Assembly: GCA_029975055.1 (NCBI GenBank)
Contig: JARKPU010000058.1
Location: forward strand, 293,903-357,902
Source of the DNA: Anaerolinea sp.
GTDB lineage: Bacteria > Chloroflexota > Anaerolineae > Anaerolineales > Anaerolineaceae
Direction: 5' to 3'
DNA: 64,000 nt
The position numbers and the translations under genes are program-made. The stretch's first letter is position 1. Each line of letters opens with the position of its first letter. Positions 34,832 to 43,910 of the stretch are shown here, piece after piece. The notes below the pieces were generated by a model. It was not told the origin of the DNA and made no database searches. It was given only the letters and a program-made list of their open reading frames with translations.

Positions 34832-35551
34832 GTGGCGGAATCCGCCGATTTTCCTCCTGTTGCAGACCGAATGGATGAGCTGCTTCGTTTCCTTCAAAAA
34901 TACGAAGTCTGGATTTACGTTGTCCTGGGAATCGGAGCGTTGGTTTACATCCAGAAACTGGTGCAATCGTGGAATGAATGGCGCAGTACCGTCTTTGGCC
35001 TCGAGCGTGAAGCGGCTCAGCGAAAACTCTCGGCGGCGCTCACCATCCTGGTGCTCATGGCATTGCTCGTCTTGAGCGAGTTTTTCATCGTATCGTTCGT
35101 GGTCCCTTCCATCCCGCAGCAATCTACCCTGGCGACCCCCACGCTGGATTTGCTGGCCACATCCACGGCCACGCTCCCTCCGCAGGCGGGCGCCACCCCT
35201 ACCGGTCAATCACCGCAAACCACTGCAGCCCCGCTGATTGAGGGCTGCACGCCGGGGGTGATCGAATGGACCGCCCCGCGGCCGGGTGAAAGCGTCAGCC
35301 AGACGATCGAGTTGAAAGGAACCGTGAATGTTCCCAACCTGGGCTTCTTCAAGTATGAATACGCGCCGGTGGGCTCGGACGACTGGGTGACCATCGCTGC
35401 TGGCAACCAACCGCTCATAGACGGGTTTATCGGCACCTGGAACACCACCCAGCTTGTTCCGGGCGATTACCGCTTGCGGCTGGTGGTGGTGGATAATCAG
35501 AACCAGTTCTTCCCGGCCTGTGTCGTTCAGGTGCGGGTGGCTAATCAATAA
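34832..35551 (+). CDS. Membrane-anchored protein with Thr/Pro stalk and Ig-like domain
   Basis: Two hydrophobic segments (~28-48 and ~68-92) are followed by a Thr/Pro/Ala-rich linker (~100-138) and a beta-rich domain of about 100 residues. That domain contains IEWTAPRPGES and ends in LRLVVVDNQNQFFPACVVQV, similar to bacterial Ig-like modules. The start may be the GTG at 34832 or the ATG at 34871; neither has a good ribosome site. It follows the phosphorylase by 20 bases. No enzymatic motif is visible and the function is unknown. The domain order suggests an extracytoplasmic binding module on a stalk. Confidence 0.65.
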   Translation: MAESADFPPVADRMDELLRFLQKYEVWIYVVLGIGALVYIQKLVQSWNEWRSTVFGLEREAAQRKLSAALTILVLMALLVLSEFFIVSFVVPSIPQQSTLATPTLDLLATSTATLPPQAGATPTGQSPQTTAAPLIEGCTPGVIEWTAPRPGESVSQTIELKGTVNVPNLGFFKYEYAPVGSDDWVTIAAGNQPLIDGFIGTWNTTQLVPGDYRLRLVVVDNQNQFFPACVVQVRVANQ

Positions 35552-35608
35552 CCGCCTGGTTGATTATTCTGCAGAAAAATAGAAGTATGATCTAATCATG
35601 GAGATAGT

Positions 35609-36151
35609 ATGCCCGAAGTAGCCATACGCCCAGCATTATCGACCGATTTACCCATCCTGGCGGTTATCCAGCCGGGGTTCCAGACCGGACGGGTCTGGCA
35701 GATGGACCGCAGCCTGGATGAGGGCCAGTTTGCCGTGCACTTCAGGGAGATTCGTCTGCCGCGCCCGGTGCGGGTGGATTATCCGCGCGGCCAGTCGCAT
35801 ATTTTCGGCGACCGCTGGCTGGAAGATCAGGTATTCCTGGTGGCGCTGGTGGATAACGTCATTTCGGGCTACGCGCGGCTTTCGGAGAAGATGGCCCCGC
35901 GCACGGTGTGGATGAAAGACCTGGTGGTCACCGAACTCCAGCGCCAGAAAGGCATCGGCACGGCGTTGATCATCGCCGCGCAGGATTGGGGCGCCGAACG
36001 AGGCTTCCGGCGCATGACGATCGAGATGCAGTCGAAGAACTTCCCGGCGATTTCACTGGCGCGCAAGCTGGGCTATGAATTTTCAGGCTACAGCGACCAG
36101 TATTACCTCAACCAGGATATCGCCCTGTTCTTCACCCGCGGTTTGCGCTGA
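35609..36151 (+). CDS. GNAT-family N-acetyltransferase
   Basis: The 180-residue protein has the GNAT fold pattern. Motif A is KDLVVTELQRQKGIGTALI (the Q/R-x-x-G-x-G/A acetyl-CoA loop) near residues 105-125, and a motif B helix with SLARKLGYEFSGYSDQYYL follows. The substrate is unknown. GGAGAT is four bases before the ATG. A separate downstream gene starts 22 bases after its stop. Confidence 0.88.
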   Translation: MPEVAIRPALSTDLPILAVIQPGFQTGRVWQMDRSLDEGQFAVHFREIRLPRPVRVDYPRGQSHIFGDRWLEDQVFLVALVDNVISGYARLSEKMAPRTVWMKDLVVTELQRQKGIGTALIIAAQDWGAERGFRRMTIEMQSKNFPAISLARKLGYEFSGYSDQYYLNQDIALFFTRGLR

Positions 36152-36172
36152 GGAGGCGCTCAGAACGCCTGT

Positions 36173-38098
36173 ATGACTTCCACCTGGGCTGAGAGTCTCC
36201 TCGGTTTTATGCGCGCCCTCGGCCAGATTCTGACCGCGGGGATTGCGATCACGGCTTTTTCTTTACTGTTATATTCCCTGGCGTTCAACCTGCGCGACCG
36301 GGTGGCGCGCTCGTTCGCGTTGATCCTGGTGTGCATGGTGGTGGTGTACTCGGCCGAGGCTATCGGCAGCACGGCCTCGCGGGCATGGGAGATCCAGCTC
36401 TGGCCGCGCGTCCAATGGGTTGGCATTGCTTTCCTCCCGGCGGCTTACCTGCAATTTTCCGACGCATTGCTTTCGATCACAGGCCGGCCAAGCCGTTGGC
36501 GCAGGCGGCTGGCCGTCCGGTTGGTGTACCTGGGTTCGGTCGTTTTCGTGATGGGTCTGCCGTTCAACTGGCTGGCCGGGCCGGTGGTCCTCGAAGGCGC
36601 GCCTGCTCCGCACCTCAGGCCCACCTTGCTGACGGATATTTTCATCTTCTTCTACCTGGTCATCATGGTGCTGGCGTGGGTGAATTTTATCCGCGCTTAC
36701 CGCCGCACGAAGACGCCTTCCAGCCGGCGGCGCATGGCTTACCTGGTCACCGGCGCGATTGCCCCATCCCTGGGGGCATTTCCCTTCCTGCCATACAGCC
36801 ACCTGTTCGCTTCACAGCACCAATTGCTGTTCTGGACGGTTTCGGTGATTTCGAACCTGATCTTTGGAACGCTCCTGGTGGTGATGGCGTACGCGGTGGC
36901 TTTCTTTGGGGTGCCCTGGCCCGACCGGGTGGTGAAGAGCCGCCTGTTCAAGTGGCTGATGCGCGGGCCGTTTACCGCGTCCGTTACGTTGGGCGTGGTC
37001 ACCCTGCTGAGGCGCGGCGCGGAGGCGTTCGGCTTCGATTACTATTTGACCCTCGCGCCGATCATGATGGTGGTGACCATTTTGGTCTGGGAGTATTTGA
37101 TCACCCTCCTGGCTCCGCTTGGCGAGCGGGTGCTTTTCTACGGCAAAGACCGCCAGGAGCTGGCATCGCTGCGCCAGCTGGAAAACTCACTCGTCACGCA
37201 GAACGACCTGCGCCAGTTCCTCGAGATGGTGCTTTCGGCGATGCTCGACCGGCTGCAAGCCAACGGCGCCTATGTGGTGGGGCTTTCACCCGAAGGCTCG
37301 GAGCTGGTGGTGGCGTTGGGGAAAACCCGGTTCGATGCGGATGTCAGCGAGATGACCATTCCGCAGGAGGTGATTCAGCATTCCGAGGAGAATCACCCCG
37401 AATCGCCATACTTCCAATGGGGGGGTGATTTTCTATTCCCATTGTATAATGGTACAGAGGAACAGCCTGAATTAATTGGTTTGATAGGCATTTCGGGGGT
37501 ATGGAAAGGATTAATCGATCCGGAGCAGACGGCAGCCGTGCGGCTGCTCGTCGAGCGGGCGGCCATCGCACTGCACGATCGGCGCGTCCAGAAGTCCATC
37601 TTCCAGACGATCGAAAATTTATCCCCGCAAGTCAACCTCTTGCAGCGCCTGCGCGCTGCGGGGCGGTATGACCAGGAAGGGTTGCTGGCAGAGGATCACA
37701 ACCTGCCGGAAGACAGCGACCTGGCCTATCAAGTGAAAGAAGCTCTGACGCATTACTGGGGAGGTCCCAAGCTCACCAACAGCCCGTTGCTGCGGTTTCG
37801 AGTGGTGCAGGAAGCCATCAAGGAGTACGACGGCAACCAGGCGAATGCGCTGCGGGGCATTTTGCGGCGGGCAATCGAGCGGGTAAAGCCTGAGGGGGAG
37901 CGGCGCTTTACAGCCGAGTGGATATTGTATAATATTTTGGATATGAAGTTTGTCGAAGGTCGAAAAGTGCGTGAAATTGCCATGCGGCTGGCGATGTCGG
38001 AAGCAGATCTCTATCGAAAACAACGCGTTGCTATCGAAGCCGTGGCAAAGGAGATCGCCGAGATGGAAGATCAGGCAAGGAAGGGTGGGGATGCCTGA
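36173..38098 (+). CDS. Membrane sensor with GAF-like domain and C-terminal HTH-like segment
   Basis: The 641-residue protein starts with about eight hydrophobic segments (~10-330), in the style of the histidine-kinase N-terminal 7TM module. A helical linker and a GAF-like domain (~345-500) follow. Instead of kinase motifs, the C-terminus (~585-625) has a helix-turn-helix-like stretch (GRKVREIAMRLAMSEADLY) of sigma-region-4 flavour. There are no H-box, N-box, GGDEF or HD motifs. This suggests a one-component membrane regulator that may contact DNA (inference). It follows the GNAT gene by 22 bases and precedes the S1 gene by about 55. An internal TATAAT around 37927 is probably chance. Confidence 0.75.
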   Translation: MTSTWAESLLGFMRALGQILTAGIAITAFSLLLYSLAFNLRDRVARSFALILVCMVVVYSAEAIGSTASRAWEIQLWPRVQWVGIAFLPAAYLQFSDALLSITGRPSRWRRRLAVRLVYLGSVVFVMGLPFNWLAGPVVLEGAPAPHLRPTLLTDIFIFFYLVIMVLAWVNFIRAYRRTKTPSSRRRMAYLVTGAIAPSLGAFPFLPYSHLFASQHQLLFWTVSVISNLIFGTLLVVMAYAVAFFGVPWPDRVVKSRLFKWLMRGPFTASVTLGVVTLLRRGAEAFGFDYYLTLAPIMMVVTILVWEYLITLLAPLGERVLFYGKDRQELASLRQLENSLVTQNDLRQFLEMVLSAMLDRLQANGAYVVGLSPEGSELVVALGKTRFDADVSEMTIPQEVIQHSEENHPESPYFQWGGDFLFPLYNGTEEQPELIGLIGISGVWKGLIDPEQTAAVRLLVERAAIALHDRRVQKSIFQTIENLSPQVNLLQRLRAAGRYDQEGLLAEDHNLPEDSDLAYQVKEALTHYWGGPKLTNSPLLRFRVVQEAIKEYDGNQANALRGILRRAIERVKPEGERRFTAEWILYNILDMKFVEGRKVREIAMRLAMSEADLYRKQRVAIEAVAKEIAEMEDQARKGGDA

Positions 38099-38155
38099 TT
38101 CGATTGTTTAAATTGAGCTTTATCCGTACGATCGCTCGAACAGGGAGGTATGGCT

Positions 38156-39112
38156 ATGTTACCGAAACAATCCGCAGCTTCTTATATGGAAGAAAAAGCT
38201 CCGGAATTGGACGAGGGGTGGTGGTCGTCCGTCTTAGCCGATGAAGACGCGTACGCTGGATCTCAAGGAAAGAATGCAGGGCAGAAAGCCAATGGGGCCG
38301 CGCCGGGGGGGTACCAGGTCGATTGGAAACGGGTAACCGCGCTCTTCGAACAGGATGAAGTGATCAAGCTGGAAGTTTACGGCTTCAACCGGGGCGGCCT
38401 GCTGGTGCGTGGAGACGGCGTGCAGGGCTTCGTGCCCGTCTCGCACCTGGTAGATATGCCCTGCAACCCCGAAGGCGACCAGCGCCGCAGGGTGCTCAAT
38501 AATTACGTCGGCAAGACGCTGCACCTGAAGGTGATCGAATGTGAAGCCGAGCAGGAACGCATTGTGCTCTCCGAGCGGGCTGCACTGGCAGGCGACGGGC
38601 GCCGGCGCGAGCTGTTCAGCACACTGAAACCGGGTGAGATCGTCAATGGATCGGTTACTAATGTAACCGATTTCGGCGTGTTTGTGGACCTGGGCGGGCT
38701 GGAAGGGTTGATCCATGTCTCCGAGCTTTCATGGGGGCGAGTCCAGCACCCGAGCGAAATCCTGGAGATTGGCAGCCCCGTGCGGGCGCTGGTCTTGATG
38801 GTTTCGGAGGAGAACGGGCGCGTGGCATTGAGCCTGAAGCGCCTCTGCCCCAACCCCTGGGAGACGCTCGAAGCGACTTACCAGCCCGGCGATGTGGTGG
38901 AAGCCTGTATCACCTCGAACATGCGTTACGGCGCGTTTGCACGGCTCAACGAAGGGGTGGAGGGGTTGATCCACATTTCCACCATTCGCCTGCCGCCCGA
39001 ATATAACGATATCGAGACTTACCTCAAAGCAGGCACGCAAGTAAAGGTGAAAATTCTGCATATCGATGCCGAACGCCGCCGCCTGGGGTTGAGCCTGGTC
39101 AGTGTTGGATGA
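38156..39112 (+). CDS. S1 RNA-binding-domain protein (RpsA-like, three S1 domains)
   Basis: The protein of about 318 residues has an acidic N-terminal tail and three S1 beta-barrels: ~65-135 (GLLVRGDGVQGFVPVSHL), ~155-225 (DFGVFVDLGGLEGLIHVSELS) and ~240-315 (YGAFARLNEGVEGLIHIST). S1 proteins bind mRNA and help translation or RNA decay. Three domains match short S1 forms in several Gram-positive-like phyla. The ATG at 38156 has GGGAGG seven bases upstream; an ATG at 38150 is too close to that site. It overlaps ftsK by four bases. Confidence 0.9.
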   Translation: MLPKQSAASYMEEKAPELDEGWWSSVLADEDAYAGSQGKNAGQKANGAAPGGYQVDWKRVTALFEQDEVIKLEVYGFNRGGLLVRGDGVQGFVPVSHLVDMPCNPEGDQRRRVLNNYVGKTLHLKVIECEAEQERIVLSERAALAGDGRRRELFSTLKPGEIVNGSVTNVTDFGVFVDLGGLEGLIHVSELSWGRVQHPSEILEIGSPVRALVLMVSEENGRVALSLKRLCPNPWETLEATYQPGDVVEACITSNMRYGAFARLNEGVEGLIHISTIRLPPEYNDIETYLKAGTQVKVKILHIDAERRRLGLSLVSVG

Positions 39113-41307
39113 GTTCGCCAACCCCGCGGAAAGGGCCAGCTTCAAACCAGCGCTCCGGGGGTGGCCGCCCGGAGGAACCGGAACAGGAGGCGTTCGTCGA
39201 CGTCTTCTCGCGCTTTAAGCGCTTTGGGTGGGACGCCCTGGGGCTGCTGCTCTTGGCGCTGGCGGCGCTCACCATCTTAGGTCTGGTCGGTTTCACCCAG
39301 GGGGCGTTGATATCACCCTGGGTTTCGTTGGTGAAGACCTCGTTTGGCTGGGGCAGCCCGCTGGTGGTGCTTGCCCTGGTCATCCTGGGGCTGGTGAGCT
39401 TCAGCCATCACTTCGAATCCTGGCCGCGCTTCCGGCTTGGGCGCGTGCTGGCGCTGGAAGGCGTGGCCTTCTGCGCCCTGACGTTGATGGCCATCTTCGG
39501 CGGCCTCAGCCTCGAGAATGCCGAAGCCGGCAAAGACGGCGGGGTGATCGGCTGGGGATTGGGCGTGTTAATCGACCGCATCCTCCCGGCGCCGGGTGGA
39601 ACGATCTTCACGCTGGTGCTTGGGTTGTTCCTGGCGGGCGTGGGTTTCGGCGTGCTGCAATGGGCGCTCAGCAGCCTGGAAGCCTGGGTGACGCGCCTTT
39701 CGCAGATGAAACCCGCCGAACCCGGCGCAGAAGCCCTGCCAACCGCAGCGGAGGAAGCCTCGCCGGCCGGCGAGGCGGGGGAGAACCAACCGGCGCCTGT
39801 TCAACCGGAACGCGACCCGCGCCTCCCGCCGCTTTCGCTGCTGCTCGAAGAACAGGCCGCCATCCCCGATGAGCGCGTCATCCTCGAAACAGGCAGCCGG
39901 ATCGAGAAAACCCTGGCCGAGTTTGGCCTGCCTGTGCGCGTGATGGGCTACCGAACCGGCCCGACCATCACCCAGTTCGCCGTGGAGCCGGGGTTCATCG
40001 AGAAAACCGGGCCCGACGGTGAAATCACCCAGCAGAAAGTGCGGGTGGCGCAGATCTCGGCCCTGCAGCGCGATTTGGCCCTGGCGCTTTCGGCTGAGCG
40101 GCTGCGCATCGAGGCTCCGGTTCCGGGGCGCTCGTATGTGGGCATTGAGGTTCCTAACCCGAAGAATACCCTCGTGCGGCTGCGCTCGTTAATGGAAAGC
40201 GAAGCCTTCCAGCGCCTCGGCTCGCCCCTGGCGGTGGCCCTGGGCAAGGACGTCTCAGGCGAACCGCTGGTGGCCGACCTGGCGCGCATGCCGCATTTGT
40301 TGATCGCCGGGACGACCGGCTCGGGCAAGTCGGTCTGCATCGGGGCCATCATCACCTGCCTGGCTGCCAATAACGCCCCCGACCGCCTGCGGATGGCCTT
40401 GATGGACCCGAAAATGGTCGAGCTTTCGCGCTTCAACGGGCTTCCGCACCTCTTTGGCAAAGTGGAGACGGAGATCGACCGCATGCTGGGCGTGCTCAAG
40501 TGGGCATTGGCCGAGATGGATAACCGTTACCGCCTGCTCGAGACGGCGCACAGCCGTGATATCGATACCTACAACCGCCGAGCCGAGCGGCGCGGTCAGC
40601 CGCGCCTGCCGAAGATCGTCGTCATTGTGGATGAGCTTGCCGATCTGATGATGAGCGCGCCCGAACAGACCGAGCATAGCCTGGTGCGCCTGGCGCAGAT
40701 GGCGCGCGCCGTTGGCATTCACCTGGTGGTGGCCACCCAGCGGCCGAGCACCGATGTGGTTACCGGTTTGATCAAAGCCAACTTCCCGGCGCGGTTGTCG
40801 TTCACCGTGGCTTCGTCGGTGGATTCGCGCGTGATTCTCGATTCAACCGGCGCGGAAGACCTGCTCGGCAAGGGCGATATGCTCTTCCTGAACCCGGAAG
40901 TGGGCGCGCCGATCCGCGCGCAGGGCGTGATGATTTCGGATCAGGAGATCGAAGCCATCCAGGCATTCTGGAAGAAACAAAGCGCCCCATCCGCCGAAGC
41001 CGAACCGCCGTGGGAAGAATTGATTGCCCAGGCCGCCGATGAAAACGGCGACGGCGAGTTGATCCAACAGGCGATCAAAGTGGTGAAACAGGCCCAGCGC
41101 GCCAGCGCGTCACTGCTGCAGCGCAGGCTGCGCATCGGTTATCCACGCGCGGCGCGGCTGATCGACCAGTTAGAGGAGATGGGCATCGTCGGGCCGTCGC
41201 AGGGCAGCGGTAAAGACCGCGACGTGCTGGTGGACCCCGACGACGAAGATGACCTTGAGGGTGAAGAAGATACCCGTGACGAGGGCGATGAAGACCAGAG
41301 CGCTTGA
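39109..41307 (+). CDS. ftsK: FtsK/SpoIIIE-type DNA translocase
   Basis: The 732-residue protein has about four hydrophobic segments (~40-200), an acidic/Pro-rich linker and an alpha/beta motor. The motor has the Walker A AGTTGSGKSVCIGA, LMDPKMVELSRF, the Walker B VVIVDELADLMM and ATQRPSTDVVTG. A C-terminal winged-helix gamma domain (ASASLLQRRLRIGYPRAARL) reads polar DNA sequences. It segregates chromosomes at the septum. The start (ATGA) overlaps the S1 gene. The very C-terminal Asp/Glu-rich tail (~705-732) is unusual. The next gene's promoter overlaps the ftsK stop codon. Confidence 0.94.
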   Translation: MSSPTPRKGPASNQRSGGGRPEEPEQEAFVDVFSRFKRFGWDALGLLLLALAALTILGLVGFTQGALISPWVSLVKTSFGWGSPLVVLALVILGLVSFSHHFESWPRFRLGRVLALEGVAFCALTLMAIFGGLSLENAEAGKDGGVIGWGLGVLIDRILPAPGGTIFTLVLGLFLAGVGFGVLQWALSSLEAWVTRLSQMKPAEPGAEALPTAAEEASPAGEAGENQPAPVQPERDPRLPPLSLLLEEQAAIPDERVILETGSRIEKTLAEFGLPVRVMGYRTGPTITQFAVEPGFIEKTGPDGEITQQKVRVAQISALQRDLALALSAERLRIEAPVPGRSYVGIEVPNPKNTLVRLRSLMESEAFQRLGSPLAVALGKDVSGEPLVADLARMPHLLIAGTTGSGKSVCIGAIITCLAANNAPDRLRMALMDPKMVELSRFNGLPHLFGKVETEIDRMLGVLKWALAEMDNRYRLLETAHSRDIDTYNRRAERRGQPRLPKIVVIVDELADLMMSAPEQTEHSLVRLAQMARAVGIHLVVATQRPSTDVVTGLIKANFPARLSFTVASSVDSRVILDSTGAEDLLGKGDMLFLNPEVGAPIRAQGVMISDQEIEAIQAFWKKQSAPSAEAEPPWEELIAQAADENGDGELIQQAIKVVKQAQRASASLLQRRLRIGYPRAARLIDQLEEMGIVGPSQGSGKDRDVLVDPDDEDDLEGEEDTRDEGDEDQSA

Positions 41308-41332
41308 CAGTTTATGCCGGGTACGTTAGCAT
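41304..41332 (+). promoter_or_regulatory. Promoter overlapping the ftsK stop codon
   Basis: TTGACA (41304-41309) and TAGCAT (41327-41332) are 17 bases apart, the -35 being perfect and the -10 matching four of six. It is placed to drive the phosphatidyltransferase starting at 41377. Confidence 0.65.
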
Positions 41333-41376
41333 AACGCTGGTTTACCTGTAGTCAATTTGCCGTTCAGAGGTGCTGC

Positions 41377-42000
41377 GTGGAACACATCGCTCATAAAGAG
41401 CCCATGACGTTCACCGATTTTCTCCGCAAGAAATTCAAGAACTTGCTCGACCCCATCGCAGGGTTCCTGAACCGCATCGGGTTGATGCCGAACACGGTCA
41501 CCATCCTGGGGCTGGCTGGCAACGCCATTGGGGCATACCTGCTGGCGACCGGGCGGATATCGGCGGCGGGCGTGGTGATTTTGCTGGTGGGGCCGATTGA
41601 CGCGCTGGATGGCGCGATGGCCCGCCTGCGCGGCGAACCAAGCGACTTCGGGGCTTTTGTTGATTCAGTCACCGACCGCTACTCTGAACTGGTCATTTTC
41701 CTCGGGCTGATGATCTACTATCTGCAGCAGCAGAACTGGCTGGCCTGCGCGCTGGTGTACCTGGCGGCTGCCGGATCGGTGCTGGTATCGTACGTGCGGG
41801 CGCGGGCGCAGTCGCTAGGGATGGATGCAAAAGTGGGCATCTTCACCCGCGTGGAGCGCTTCATTGTGCTGGCCCCGTGCCTGATCATCAACCAACCGAT
41901 GATTGCCTTGTGGGCCATTGCCATCCTGGCCAATTTCACCGCGCTTCAGCGGATTTACCACGTCCGCAAGCAAGCCCTTGATAAACAAACACGCCAATAA
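41377..42000 (+). CDS. CDP-alcohol phosphatidyltransferase
   Basis: The 207-residue membrane protein has the family catalytic motif DGAMARLRGEPSDFGAFVDSVTD, which supplies the four metal-binding Asp residues, plus about five hydrophobic segments. Such enzymes make phosphatidylglycerol phosphate, phosphatidylinositol phosphate or related lipids; the specific alcohol cannot be read. The start is a GTG at 41377 after AGAGGTG; an ATG at 41404 is possible. It is followed 30 bases later by lgt, so the two lipid-related genes likely form an operon. Confidence 0.9.
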   Translation: MEHIAHKEPMTFTDFLRKKFKNLLDPIAGFLNRIGLMPNTVTILGLAGNAIGAYLLATGRISAAGVVILLVGPIDALDGAMARLRGEPSDFGAFVDSVTDRYSELVIFLGLMIYYLQQQNWLACALVYLAAAGSVLVSYVRARAQSLGMDAKVGIFTRVERFIVLAPCLIINQPMIALWAIAILANFTALQRIYHVRKQALDKQTRQ

Positions 42001-42030
42001 ACCACCTTTCGGGCACGCTGGAGTGAGCAG

Positions 42031-42843
42031 ATGAGTTTTCAATTCGACGGCATCGTAATCGGCTTTTTCAAAATTTACTATTACGGCATCCTGATCATGC
42101 TTGGCGCCGTGGCAGCCACCTGGCTTGCCAGCCGGGAAGTGAAACGCTACAACCAGGACCCTGAAACGGCCTGGGATTTACTCCCCTGGGCCTTGATTGG
42201 CGGGATCATCGGGGCGCGCCTGTGGCACATCCTCTTCCCGCCCGCCTCGATGGTGCAGGAGGGCATCACAACCCTGTTTTACCTGACTCACCCGCTGGAT
42301 GCGCTCAATTTGCGCAAAGGCGGGTTGGGCATCCCGGGGGCAGTGATGGGCGGGCTGGTGGCGGCGTGGATCTACTGCCGGGTGAAAAAAATTCCGCTGG
42401 GTCCCTGGGCAGATGCAATCGCCCCAGGGCTGGCGCTGGCGCAGGCCATCGGCCGCTGGGGCAACTTCTTCAACCAGGAAGTCTATGGCGCACCGACCGA
42501 CCTGCCCTGGAAGCTGTTCATTGACGTGGATCACCGCCTGGAAGGGTACAAATCGGTGGCTTATTATCACCCGCTGTTCTTCTATGAATTTCTCTGGAAC
42601 CTCGCCAACATGGGGCTGTTATTAATCCTCAGCCGGCGGCTGGAGGGATGGCTGAAAACCTGGGACTTGTTCTTCATCTATGCCGGTGTGTATGGGATAG
42701 GGCGCTTTCTGCTCGAATTCCTGCGCCTCGATCCGGCTCCGGTCGGCACCATCAATATCAACCAGACCATCATGCTGGCGATTGCGGTCGTCTCTGGGGT
42801 TGTTTTGTTCCTTCGCCATCGCAAATCTGCAAGCAATTTGTAA
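42031..42843 (+). CDS. lgt: Prolipoprotein diacylglyceryl transferase
   Basis: The 270-residue protein has about seven membrane segments and the Lgt signatures: a YYGILIMLG start segment, GGIIGARLWHI and the central IGRWGNFFNQEVYG motif. A conserved HPLFFYEFLWN follows in the C-terminal half. It transfers diacylglycerol from phosphatidylglycerol to prolipoprotein cysteines, before LspA acts. A strong hairpin lies 45 bases after its stop. Confidence 0.95.
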   Translation: MSFQFDGIVIGFFKIYYYGILIMLGAVAATWLASREVKRYNQDPETAWDLLPWALIGGIIGARLWHILFPPASMVQEGITTLFYLTHPLDALNLRKGGLGIPGAVMGGLVAAWIYCRVKKIPLGPWADAIAPGLALAQAIGRWGNFFNQEVYGAPTDLPWKLFIDVDHRLEGYKSVAYYHPLFFYEFLWNLANMGLLLILSRRLEGWLKTWDLFFIYAGVYGIGRFLLEFLRLDPAPVGTININQTIMLAIAVVSGVVLFLRHRKSASNL

Positions 42844-42888
42844 GAAATCCGGCGCTTTTTTCGGCCTATCATGAGAATAAGCATCGGC

Positions 42889-42915
42889 AAACTGCGGCCT
42901 GATCGGCCGCAGTTT
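42889..42915. terminator. Strong hairpin after lgt
   Basis: A perfect 11-bp stem (AAACTGCGGCC with its complement) around loop TGATC lies between lgt and the ABC transporter. There is no long U tract, so it may be a weak terminator or an mRNA-end stabiliser. The AAA/TTT ends are symmetric. Confidence 0.7.
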
Positions 42916-42974
42916 ATGAATATGAGGGTACCGGCCGGTTCTACCCGGCCGGACTTCAAGCGGGATTGACACGG

Positions 42975-43910
42975 ATGATCGAGGCAAACTCTTTAACGAA
43001 GTATTTCGACGATTTCCTGGCAGTTGACCGGGTTACCTTCAGCGTACCGCAGGGGAATGTGCTGGTGCTGCTTGGAAAAAACGGCGCCGGCAAGACGACC
43101 ACGGTGCGCATGCTCACGTCGATCCTCCGGCCAAGCAGCGGTTCGGCATGGGTGGCAGGGTATGATGTGGTCAAACAGGCCGACCAGGTGCGCGCTTCGG
43201 TGGGCGTGCTGACCGAACACCACGGCCTTTACGGGCGGATGAACGCCGAAGAGTATCTGGTGTTCTTTGGCAACCTCTACGGTCTGCGCCGGCAGGATGC
43301 GCTGCGCCGCGCCGCACCGTTGCTGGAACTGTTCGGGCTGGCGGAGGCCGCCCGCAAACGCCTGGGTGAGTATTCCAAGGGCATGCGCCAGAAGCTGGCC
43401 CTGGCGCGGGCGCTGCTGCACGACCCCCCTGTTCTGCTGCTGGATGAGCCAACCTCGGCGATGGATCCCGAAAGCGCGCGCACGGTGCGCGATGCCATCA
43501 ACCGCCTGCGCGGGCAGGGGCGCACGATTTTGCTCTGCACACACAACCTGGCGGAAGGCGAAGAACTGGCCGACCAGGTGGCGATCATCCAGGCCGGCAA
43601 AATTTTGATCCACGGTGAGCTCGAATCGGTGCGGCGCTCGCTCTTGGGGCCGCCGGAATTCGAGGTGAGGCTGGCGCAGCCGGTCAACGGGCTGGTTCCG
43701 AGCCTGCCCGCCGGTGTGGAATTGCGCGAGCGCGGCGACCGCTGGCTGCGCTTCCAGGTGGACCGCCCAGACCTTGTCAACCCGGCGCTGCTGCGCGCGC
43801 TGCTCGATCAACAAATGGAGGTGGTTTCGCTGCAAGAGGTTCCACGCAGCCTGGAACGGGCATTCCTCGAAGCCGTCAGGAACACTGGCGCGGAGGTGCA
43901 GCATGTTTGA
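42975..43910 (+). CDS. ABC-transporter ATPase (NatA/CcmA type)
   Basis: The protein of about 311 residues has Walker A GKNGAGKTTT, the signature YSKGMRQKLALA, Walker B LLLDEPTSAMDP and the H-loop CTHNLAE. A C-terminal ~90-residue extension is typical of drug or sodium exporters. The start is the ATG at 42975 or a TTG at 42966. It overlaps the permease gene by eight bases. As a unit they form an ABC-2 type exporter of unknown cargo. Confidence 0.93.
   Translation: MIEANSLTKYFDDFLAVDRVTFSVPQGNVLVLLGKNGAGKTTTVRMLTSILRPSSGSAWVAGYDVVKQADQVRASVGVLTEHHGLYGRMNAEEYLVFFGNLYGLRRQDALRRAAPLLELFGLAEAARKRLGEYSKGMRQKLALARALLHDPPVLLLDEPTSAMDPESARTVRDAINRLRGQGRTILLCTHNLAEGEELADQVAIIQAGKILIHGELESVRRSLLGPPEFEVRLAQPVNGLVPSLPAGVELRERGDRWLRFQVDRPDLVNPALLRALLDQQMEVVSLQEVPRSLERAFLEAVRNTGAEVQHV

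Noticed and set aside
36173..38098. Histidine kinase
   Set aside because: Despite the 7TM-style N-terminus, no phosphoacceptor His motif or ATP-binding N, G1 or G2 boxes are visible.
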